From Alphaproteobacteria bacterium (GTDB lineage Bacteria; Pseudomonadota; Alphaproteobacteria; Micropepsales; Micropepsaceae), in the NCBI GenBank assembly GCA_003246795.1, contig QKCS01000248.1, positions 1 through 5,302 on the forward strand: a stretch of DNA of 5,302 nucleotides. Direction: 5' to 3'. Of the stretch, positions 1 through 4,784 are shown in pieces (positions within the stretch are counted from its first letter, which is position 1; the number at the start of each line of letters is the position of its first letter). The position numbers were made by a program, and so were the translations under genes. The notes below the pieces were generated by a model. It had not been told where the DNA came from and ran no database searches. It saw only the letters and a program-made list of their open reading frames with translations.

Positions 1-520
1 CGGTGTAGATGTCGCAACGCTCCGCCTTCAACGCCGCGGCGAGCGCGACAGCGCTGGTGTCGGAGCCGCCGCGGCCCAAGGTCGTGATGCGGTTGTCGGG
101 GCCGATGCCCTGGAACCCGGCGACGACGGCGACCTGGCCTTGGTCGAGGCGTGCGTCGAGTTGCTTCGTGTCGATCGACGTGATGGCGGCCGCGCCGTGC
201 ATGCCGCTGGTGCGGATCGGGATCTGCCAGCCGAGCCAGGAACGCGCCTGCACGCCGATGTGCTGCAAGGCGATCGAAAGCAGGCCGATCGTCACCTGCT
301 CGCCCGAGGAGACCACCGTGTCGTACTCGCGCGCGTCGTGGAGCGACGAAAGTTCGCGTGCGAAGTTGACGAGCTTGTTCGTCTCGCCCGCCATCGCCGA
401 AACGACGACGGCCACGTCGTAGCCCCGGTCGACTTCGCGTTTCACTTTGAGGGCGACGTTGCGGATACGCTCGAGGTCCGCCACCGACGTTCCCCCGAAC
501 TTCATGACAAGTCTGGGCAT
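1..520 (-). CDS. lysC: Aspartate kinase (aspartokinase), N-terminal 173 codons, cut by window edge
   Basis: Catalyses ATP-dependent phosphorylation of L-aspartate to 4-phospho-L-aspartate, the first step towards lysine/diaminopimelate, threonine, methionine and isoleucine; cytoplasmic. Read from the ATG at 520-518, the protein begins MPRLVMKFGGTSV, with the kinase signature KFGGTSV at residues 7-13. VVVSAMAGETN follows at about 38-48, SGEQVT at 72-77 and GRGGSDTSAVAL at 149-160, all characteristic of the amino-acid kinase domain of LysC. The frame is open to the left edge, ending with CDIYT. Full-length LysC is usually a little over 400 residues, so the rest of the kinase domain and the regulatory ACT domains lie outside and feedback behaviour cannot be judged. 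No strong Shine-Dalgarno lies close to the ATG, but the start fits the family. It is divergent from ubiG across 75 bp. Identification is very secure. Confidence 0.97.
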   Translation of the reverse strand, partial: MPRLVMKFGGTSVADLERIRNVALKVKREVDRGYDVAVVVSAMAGETNKLVNFARELSSLHDAREYDTVVSSGEQVTIGLLSIALQHIGVQARSWLGWQIPIRTSGMHGAAAITSIDTKQLDARLDQGQVAVVAGFQGIGPDNRITTLGRGGSDTSAVALAAALKAERCDIYT

Positions 521-595
521 AGCGTCGCGCGGCGTTGGGCCTGCTCTTTGCGGGGTTGATTGGTCGGCGGTGCGGTATAGTTAGACGCTGAGAGA
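521..595. promoter_or_regulatory. Divergent lysC/ubiG intergenic region with a candidate -10 box
   Basis: This 75-bp spacer must hold the promoters of both divergent genes, unless they lie inside the coding regions. On the plus strand TATAGT (576-581) matches five of six bases of the sigma-70 -10 consensus. TTGATT (556-561) resembles a -35 box, but the 14-nt spacing is too short, so the pair is not convincing. A start of transcription about 7 nt after TATAGT would leave almost no leader for the ATG at 596, but about 40 nt for the GTG at 626. No attenuator or riboswitch-like fold was seen on the lysC side. Confidence 0.4.
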
Positions 596-1378
596 ATGTC
601 ACGCAACGCACGGAGCTTCGAACCGGTGTCTGCCGTTACAGGCCCCCCTTCCACAGTCGACGCCGCCGAGGTCGCGCGCTTCTCCGCGCTTGCCGCCGAA
701 TGGTGGAATCCAAGAGGTAAATTTGGGGTTTTGCACAAGTTCAATCCCGTGCGCCTTGCCTTCATCCGGGACCAGGCGGCGGCGCATTTCGGCCGCGATA
801 TCAAGGGCGACAGGCCGTTTTCGGGCCTGAGGCTCTTGGATATCGGGTGCGGCGGCGGGCTGCTCAGCGAGCCGATGGCACGGCTCGGGTTTGACGTTCT
901 AGGCGCGGACGCATCGGACAAGAATATCAAAACCGCAAGCGTCCACGCCGGCGAGCAGGGTCTTGCGATCGACTATCGCGCGACGACGGCGGAGACATTG
1001 TCTGAGGCCGGCGAGCGGTTCGACGTGGTCTTGAACATGGAAGTGATCGAGCACGTCGCCGACTTGACTCTGTTCTTGACGAGCTGCGCCTCGATGCTGA
1101 AGCCGGGCGGATTGATGTTCGTGGCGACGATCAACCGGACCGCCAAGGCCTACGCGCTCGCGATCGTGGGCGCGGAGTACGTGCTGGGCTGGCTGCCGCG
1201 CGGGACGCACGATTGGGCGAAGTTTGTGACGCCTGGCGAACTGGACGCGGCGTTGGCGGCGGCCGGCCTGTCGATCACCACCGCCACCGGCGTGATGTAC
1301 AACCCGCTCAACGGCCGCTGGTCGCTGACGTCCGACCGCGACGTCAACTACATGATCGCGGCCGCGAAACCCGGCTAG
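596..1378 (+). CDS. ubiG: UbiG, bifunctional 3-demethylubiquinone / 2-polyprenyl-6-hydroxyphenol O-methyltransferase
   Basis: SAM-dependent enzyme that performs both O-methylations of ubiquinone biosynthesis; class I methyltransferase acting at the inner face of the membrane. The 260-residue product has the UbiG N-terminal signature VDAAEVARFSALAAEWW (21-37), GKFGVLHKFNPVR (41-53), SAM motif I LLDIGCGGG (80-88), the acidic motif GADASDKN (103-110), VVLNMEVIEHVAD (144-156), and the C-terminal LPRGTHDWAKFVTP (200-213) and VNYM (250-253). The ATG at 596 is used here, but it has no well-spaced Shine-Dalgarno. An in-frame GTG at 626 has GGAG at 612-615, 10 nt upstream, and would give 250 residues, closer to the usual alphaproteobacterial length; conservation begins only around residue 20, so both starts are possible. 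It is divergent from lysC, and its TAG lies in a CTAG shared with the converging hydrolase gene. Confidence 0.96.
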   Translation: MSRNARSFEPVSAVTGPPSTVDAAEVARFSALAAEWWNPRGKFGVLHKFNPVRLAFIRDQAAAHFGRDIKGDRPFSGLRLLDIGCGGGLLSEPMARLGFDVLGADASDKNIKTASVHAGEQGLAIDYRATTAETLSEAGERFDVVLNMEVIEHVADLTLFLTSCASMLKPGGLMFVATINRTAKAYALAIVGAEYVLGWLPRGTHDWAKFVTPGELDAALAAAGLSITTATGVMYNPLNGRWSLTSDRDVNYMIAAAKPG

Positions 1379-2388
1379 GACGGCGATCCCAGCAAGTGCT
1401 TTGCGAGGAAGTCCGTGGCGAGGTCGCTCGCGCGTTCGGCGCGAGGCGATGAATAGACGTCGAAATGGTCGCCGTCGATTTCTTCGAGCGTCGCGTTCGT
1501 ATGTTTCTTCGCGAATGTCTCCGCCGCGGCGAACGGCGCGAAGCGGTCGCCGTGCGAGGCGATGAGAAGGACGGGCGCCTTGATCGCGTCGGCTTGGACG
1601 GCGGGGTTGTAGTCGTCGAAGGTAAAGATCGACCGCGCGAGGACAGCATTGCGATAGGTCGTGCCGGGGCGAACGATACGTTCGAACGCGGCGTAGGCTT
1701 CGTCGTCGACGATCATGCCGAAGCCGTCGGCGGGCGCGATGGCCGCGATCTCCGTCGGGGCGCCGCCGAGCGCGTCGTTCGCGAGATCGCCCCAGGCCGT
1801 GAACAGCAACCGGATCACCCACCATACGCCGGGAAACGTCGCCTCGCCCTCGACGGACGAGTCGATCTGCGGTGCCTGGGCGACGACGGCTTTGACGTTG
1901 CCGTCTTTCGCCGCCGTGATGAGCGCGAGACCGCCGCCGAGCGAAGTGCCCCACACGGCGACGCGCGTGCCGTCGACGCGATCGGCGGCGCGGACGAACG
2001 CGAGCGCGGCGCGCCAATCCTCGAGCTGCTGCCACGGATCGACGAGCTGACGAGGTATTCCGCCGCTGGCGCCGAAGTGGCGATAGTCGATCGCGAACGC
2101 GGCGATGCCGCTGCGGGCGAAGCGCTCGGCGAAATAGTCGAGACCGCTGTCGCGGGTGCCCGCGAAGCCGTGCCCCATGACGACGACCGGCGCCTTTGTG
2201 TCGCCCGGCGGAACATAGAGCCAGCCTGCGCACTGGGCGTCGCCGCAGGGAAAGCGCACGTCGTAACGTTCGACGCCGCCATCCAGGGTCACGGCGTCCC
2301 CGGGGCGCGGCGGCATGAACGCGGGCGGTTCGCCGCAGGCGCTCAGCGCCGCCATGAGCGCGAAAGCCGTCCAAATGCGGGTGCGCAT
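1375..2388 (-). CDS. Secreted alpha/beta-hydrolase lipoprotein (esterase-like, substrate unknown)
   Basis: A 337-residue serine hydrolase, probably an esterase or related acyl hydrolase; the substrate cannot be named. The N-terminus MRTRIWTAFALMAALSAC is a lipoprotein signal peptide with lipobox LSAC, predicting lipidation of Cys18; Gly at +2 does not suggest inner-membrane retention. The fold shows oxyanion-region HGFAGTRD (73-80), DYRHFGASGG (101-110), nucleophile elbow GTSLGGG with Ser149, acid Asp281 in ASHGDRFAP, and His308 in DGDHFDVY. The triad is thus complete and properly ordered. Cys48 and Cys53 could form a disulfide in the periplasm. The overall pattern recalls the YcjY/dienelactone-hydrolase-like group. 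The ATG at 2388 is chosen because GAGGGGA (2402-2396) lies 7 nt upstream and it places the signal peptide at the N-terminus; the longer frame to 2496 lacks this logic and would cross the TetR start. It is divergent from the TetR gene, its likely regulator. Confidence 0.9.
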   Translation of the reverse strand: MRTRIWTAFALMAALSACGEPPAFMPPRPGDAVTLDGGVERYDVRFPCGDAQCAGWLYVPPGDTKAPVVVMGHGFAGTRDSGLDYFAERFARSGIAAFAIDYRHFGASGGIPRQLVDPWQQLEDWRAALAFVRAADRVDGTRVAVWGTSLGGGLALITAAKDGNVKAVVAQAPQIDSSVEGEATFPGVWWVIRLLFTAWGDLANDALGGAPTEIAAIAPADGFGMIVDDEAYAAFERIVRPGTTYRNAVLARSIFTFDDYNPAVQADAIKAPVLLIASHGDRFAPFAAAETFAKKHTNATLEEIDGDHFDVYSSPRAERASDLATDFLAKHLLGSPS

Positions 2389-2445
2389 GTTGTCGTCCCC
2401 TCGTTTCCGGGTCATTTGATGCGCGGCGAGCCCCAAGTAAACTCG

Positions 2446-2465
2446 CTTTCCTGACGATCGGAAAG
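2446..2465. promoter_or_regulatory. 20-bp inverted repeat, candidate TetR operator
   Basis: CTTTCC (2446-2451) and GGAAAG (2460-2465) form perfect 6-bp arms around an 8-bp centre. A dyad of this size in a regulator/target intergenic region is typical of TetR-family operators. It would cover the inferred transcription start of the TetR gene (autorepression) and abut the upstream side of the candidate hydrolase -35 box. That it is bound by the neighbouring regulator is inference. Confidence 0.45.
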
Positions 2466-2467
2466 GC

Positions 2468-2472
2468 GGAGA
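2468..2472 (+). promoter_or_regulatory. Ribosome binding site deciding the TTG start of the TetR gene
   Basis: GGAGA lies 7 nt before the TTG at 2480. There is no ATG or GTG upstream of the DNA-binding helices in this frame, so this site supports TTG as the true initiator. Confidence 0.7.
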
Positions 2473-2479
2473 CAAGCCG

Positions 2480-3175
2480 TTGTCGTACTTACGCAAATCG
2501 CCTCGACAGCAGCGGGCGGCGGCGACGTTCGAGGCGATCGTCGAGGCTGCGGCTCACATTCTGCGCACGAGCGGCGGACGCGCGATGACGACGAACGCGA
2601 TCGCCGCGCGCGCGGGCGTCAGCATCGGCTCGCTCTATCAATACTTCCCGAACAAGCAGGCGATCATCCGCGCCTTGGTCGAACGCGAGTTCGCGCGCGT
2701 CGAGCGCGTGCGTCCCGCGGCGATCGATGAAGCACAGGTGAAAGGCGACGTCGTGCGCGCGGTGGTCGATTGGCACTTCGATATTCGCGGCCACGATCCG
2801 GCGCTTGCCGCGAATCTGGGCGCCATCGTCGATGACGTGTTGCCCGAGCCTGAGCGGAAGAAGATTGCAGCGCTGCGGCGAGAGCGCGTCGGGCGCACCG
2901 TCGGGCGGCTTGTCGGCGATGCCGCGAACGGATCGCGTACCCATGCGGCGTTCGTCATCGACACATGTCTGAACGCGATCGCGAACGAAGCCTTGCGACG
3001 CCGCCCGCAGCTGCTCAAGTCGCAGGTGTTTCGGGCGGAGGTGACGGCGTTGCTCTTGGGCTATGTCGGCGATGGCGCCGTTCAGGAATCGGCGCGCGGC
3101 AAACTCGGTAGCGGCGCGACGGGCACGCCCTCGTCGACGAGTTCGCGGGCATCCTCCAAGCTCGCCTCACCGTAG
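2480..3175 (+). CDS. TetR/AcrR-family transcriptional regulator
   Basis: A 231-residue one-component regulator, expected to bind DNA as a dimer and to release it on binding a small ligand. The N-terminal TetR domain is clear: RKSPRQQRAAATFEAIVEAA (5-24), then the helix-turn-helix at about 37-56 (TTNAIAARAGVSIGSLYQYF), followed by the typical PNKQAIIRALVEREF (57-71). The variable C-terminal ligand/dimer domain runs to about residue 197 (LLLGYVG). Translation starts at TTG with GGAGA 7 nt upstream. The last 30 or so residues are a Ser-rich tail read antisense to the conserved C-terminus of the DUF1178 gene, with 94 bp of convergent overlap; this tail is probably an accidental extension past a lost stop. 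It is divergent from the alpha/beta hydrolase, which it most likely controls along with itself. The ligand is unknown. Confidence 0.92.
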   Translation: MSYLRKSPRQQRAAATFEAIVEAAAHILRTSGGRAMTTNAIAARAGVSIGSLYQYFPNKQAIIRALVEREFARVERVRPAAIDEAQVKGDVVRAVVDWHFDIRGHDPALAANLGAIVDDVLPEPERKKIAALRRERVGRTVGRLVGDAANGSRTHAAFVIDTCLNAIANEALRRRPQLLKSQVFRAEVTALLLGYVGDGAVQESARGKLGSGATGTPSSTSSRASSKLASP

Positions 3176-3495
3176 ATCTGGCGTTCCTTGGCATCGCCGT
3201 AGTGGATGGCGCGCGCCTCGTCCGGGAAGCGTTCGCCGACGTACTCCGCGTTCTTTTCGACGTGCTGGCGTACGTTGGTGACCCACTCGCGCACGGCCTT
3301 GGCTTTCGCCGCGGCCTCCGCCAGTTCCCCCTTCTTTGAGACGGCGGGGGCCATCGGGGCTTTGGTCACGCGTTTGGAATTGCAGGTCGGGCACACCAGC
3401 AGGCCCTTCTTCGCCTGCGTGTCGTAAGCGGCGCTGTCGCGGAACCACCCTTCGAAGTCGTGGTTCTTGTTGCAGACCAGCTGGTAGCGAATCAT
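3082..3495 (-). CDS. DUF1178 family protein
   Basis: A 137-residue protein of a widespread proteobacterial family with no established function known to me. Family hallmarks are all present: MIRYQLVCNKNHDFEGWF at the N-terminus, the YDTQAKKGLLVCPTCNS segment, and KAPMAPAV (45-52). Cys8, His12, Cys35 and Cys38 form a pattern compatible with a small zinc-ribbon-like site. The middle, about 56-80, is an Ala/Lys-rich probable helix, followed by NAEYVGERFPDEARAIHYGD (82-101) and EASLEDARELVDEGVPVAPL (110-129), both conserved in the family. The ATG at 3495 gives the canonical MIRY start; AGGGGA lies 13 nt upstream, rather far. A TTG at 3531 would add 12 unsupported residues. It is the last gene of the comF-grxC-nit cluster and its 3' end overlaps the TetR gene by 94 bp. 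Confidence 0.92.
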   Translation of the reverse strand: MIRYQLVCNKNHDFEGWFRDSAAYDTQAKKGLLVCPTCNSKRVTKAPMAPAVSKKGELAEAAAKAKAVREWVTNVRQHVEKNAEYVGERFPDEARAIHYGDAKERQIYGEASLEDARELVDEGVPVAPLPSLPRADS

Positions 3496-3586
3496 GACGC
3501 GGAACCAATCCCCTGCACGTGGCAGTCTCAAAAGATGACTGCTAATGCCTTCTGCCGCAAGGCAGTACTAGGGCACGACAGCCACG
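3496..3586. other. 91-bp gap between nit and the DUF1178 gene, with a small hairpin
   Basis: No gene was found here. At 3546-3565 two mutually exclusive stems are possible: TGCCTT/AAGGCA with a 7-nt loop (3546-3564), and CTGCC/GGCAG (3552-3556, 3561-3565), with a GCAA loop on the plus strand or TTGC on the minus strand. On the transcribed minus strand no T-run follows directly (TCTTTT comes about 15 nt later), so it is at best a weak terminator after nit. No convincing -35/-10 pair for the DUF1178 gene was seen. Confidence 0.4.
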
Positions 3587-4411
3587 TTAAGAAAGTGTGA
3601 AGGGCCGATCGTGCGTCAAGGCCGGCACACGGGCGCGCGCCTCTGCCACTTTCGCCGGGTTGATGTCGGCGACGACGATACCGGGGTCCTCGCCGCCCAC
3701 GGCAAGGATCGCGCCCCACGGATCGACGATGAGGCTGTGACCGAACGTCCGGCGGCCGTTTTGATGGTGACCGCCTTGGGCAGGGGCGATGACAAAGCAT
3801 CCAGTCTCGATTGCGCGAGCGCGCTGCAAGACATGCCAGTGCGCCAGACCCGTCGTGTGCGTGAAGGCGGCCGGGATCGTCAGAAACGACGCGCCGCCTT
3901 TCGCCAAAGCCCGATAGAGATAGGGGAAGCGCAGATCGTAGCAAACGCTGAGGCCAAGTTTGCCCCACGGCAGATCCGCGACGACGGCGTGTTCGCCCGG
4001 ACGGTAATTTCGCGACTCGCGATAGACCTCCCCACCCGGCAGATCGACGTCGAACATGTGGATCTTGTCGTAGCGGGCGCGCACTTGCCCTTTCGGGTCG
4101 ATCAAGAACGAGCGGTTGGCGCAGCGGCGCTCGGCAACCTTGATTGGAAGCGAGCCGACGAGAAGCCAGATCGACAGCTCCTCGGCCAGCTGGCGAAACG
4201 CCTTGAGCGCTTCGTCCTCGCTCTCTTCGCGCACTTTAGCGAACAGAGCGTCCGACTCGGCTTCGAAAAGCGACGTCATCTCGGGCGTGGCGACAAAGGC
4301 GGCGCCCGCCGCTTTCGCCTCGCGGATCAAAGCGGCCGCGGCCGCGATGTTCGCGGCAACGTCAAGGCCGGTGCGCATCTGCACACAGGCCGCACGGAAC
4401 GTGGCTGTCAT
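3587..4411 (-). CDS. Carbon-nitrogen hydrolase of the Nit1/Nit2-like branch (probable deaminated glutathione amidase)
   Basis: A 274-residue cytoplasmic nitrilase-superfamily amidohydrolase. The Glu-Lys-Cys triad is intact: Glu44 in TPEMT, Lys116 in YDKIHMFD, and Cys157 in SVCYDLRFP. The segments FDVDLPGGEVYRES (120-133), TGLAHWHVLQRARAIETGCF (187-206), APAQGGHHQNGRRTFGHS (209-226) and VDPWG (229-233) are typical of the Nit1/Nit2 branch rather than of true nitrilases or N-carbamoyl-putrescine hydrolases. Members characterised as deaminated-glutathione amidases or omega-amidases share these motifs; the former fits best beside a glutaredoxin gene, but the exact substrate is an inference. Length is normal for the branch. 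The start ATG lies 10 bp after the grxC stop with no clear Shine-Dalgarno of its own, suggesting translational coupling. Confidence 0.9.
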   Translation of the reverse strand: MTATFRAACVQMRTGLDVAANIAAAAALIREAKAAGAAFVATPEMTSLFEAESDALFAKVREESEDEALKAFRQLAEELSIWLLVGSLPIKVAERRCANRSFLIDPKGQVRARYDKIHMFDVDLPGGEVYRESRNYRPGEHAVVADLPWGKLGLSVCYDLRFPYLYRALAKGGASFLTIPAAFTHTTGLAHWHVLQRARAIETGCFVIAPAQGGHHQNGRRTFGHSLIVDPWGAILAVGGEDPGIVVADINPAKVAEARARVPALTHDRPFTLS

Positions 4412-4421
4412 CAGGCGAAGG

Positions 4422-4739
4422 TTAGCCGCCTGCTTGCTTCAAGAGCAAGTCGAGCTTGCCGTCGTGCTCAAGCGCGTAAAGATCGTCGCAGCCGCCGACA
4501 TGCGTGTCGCCGATGAAGATCTGCGGGACTGTGTAGCGGCCGCGCGCGCGCTTCGTCATCTCGTCCCGCTTCTGCGGGTCCATACCGACATCGACTTCGG
4601 CGAACGAAACGCCCTTCTTGCGCAGCAACGCCTTGGCGCGATGGCAGAACGGGCACAACAGGGTCGAATACACGACTACTCTCGACGGCGACGCAGGAGG
4701 CGAACTGTCGGCTGACATGACGATATCAGGCATCTGCAT
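4422..4739 (-). CDS. grxC: Glutaredoxin 3 (GrxC type)
   Basis: A dithiol glutaredoxin that reduces disulfides and glutathione mixed disulfides with electrons from glutathione; cytoplasmic. The core begins at VVVYSTLLCPFC with active-site Cys29 and Cys32. It continues through the helix HRAKALLRKKGV, the cis-Pro motif TVPQIFIG (70-77) and the glutathione-binding GGCDDLYAL (82-90), which carries the extra Cys84 common in GrxC proteins. The family norm is about 85-90 residues, so the first 15-20 residues are extra. In-frame ATGs at 4733 and 4718 would give 103 or 98 residues, and none of the three has a visible Shine-Dalgarno. The ATG at 4739 is kept, with low certainty. It lies 45 bp downstream of comF and 10 bp upstream of nit, so it is probably co-transcribed with nit. 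Confidence 0.94.
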   Translation of the reverse strand: MQMPDIVMSADSSPPASPSRVVVYSTLLCPFCHRAKALLRKKGVSFAEVDVGMDPQKRDEMTKRARGRYTVPQIFIGDTHVGGCDDLYALEHDGKLDLLLKQAGG

Positions 4740-4744
4740 TTGCG

Positions 4745-4778
4745 AACGATATAGATCGTTGGGGCACTGCGCCCAGTG
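4745..4778. repeat. Two adjacent inverted repeats between comF and grxC
   Basis: The 45-bp gap between the comF stop and the grxC start holds two perfect small dyads. One is AACGAT-ATAG-ATCGTT (4745-4760), ending 5 nt before the first grxC codon. The other is CACTG-CGCC-CAGTG (4765-4778). Neither is followed by a T-run in the direction of transcription, so they do not look like a Rho-independent terminator. The first contains TATATC on the minus strand, a possible -10 box so near the ATG that the transcript would be almost leaderless. Possible roles are an operator, an mRNA hairpin or chance. Confidence 0.4.
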
Positions 4779-4784
4779 TCGAAA

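Larger units (their letters stand above)
2389..2479. promoter_or_regulatory. Divergent hydrolase/TetR control region with candidate promoters
   Basis: This 91-bp spacer separates the divergent hydrolase and TetR starts. For the hydrolase (minus strand), TTTACT (2441-2436) and TCAAAT (2419-2414) are 16 nt apart and each match four of six sigma-70 consensus bases; a strong Shine-Dalgarno follows at 2402-2396. For the regulator (plus strand), TTGATG (2416-2421) and TAAACT (2438-2443), also 16 nt apart, match four of six each. The two candidate promoters overlap, so a protein bound here could affect both. These are weak visual matches, not mapped promoters. Confidence 0.4.

Noticed and set aside
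1356..1367. 12-bp perfect palindrome TCGCGGCCGCGA near the end of ubiG
   Set aside because: It encodes an Ile-Ala-Ala-Ala-Lys stretch, has no T-run, and such GC palindromes are common here; a similar one (GCGGCCGCGGCCGC) codes for alanines inside nit near 4333.
899..2374. A 491-codon minus-strand open frame across ubiG and the hydrolase
   Set aside because: It is extremely Arg-rich with no recognisable motif, and lies antisense to ubiG and out of frame with the hydrolase, both of which have clear family signatures. It is a by-product of GC-rich codon use.
1465..2454. A 329-codon plus-strand open frame opposite the hydrolase
   Set aside because: Shadow of the lipoprotein hydrolase: charged, repetitive composition, no domain, and the opposite strand encodes a complete catalytic triad.
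2389..2496. Upstream extension of the hydrolase to a start at 2496
   Set aside because: It would bury the signal peptide and lipobox inside the protein and overlap the TetR start; a strong Shine-Dalgarno sits 7 nt before the ATG at 2388.
3611..4516. A 301-codon plus-strand open frame opposite nit and grxC
   Set aside because: Both opposite genes are unmistakable, including the intact Glu-Lys-Cys triad and CPFC; the shadow frame has no family features.
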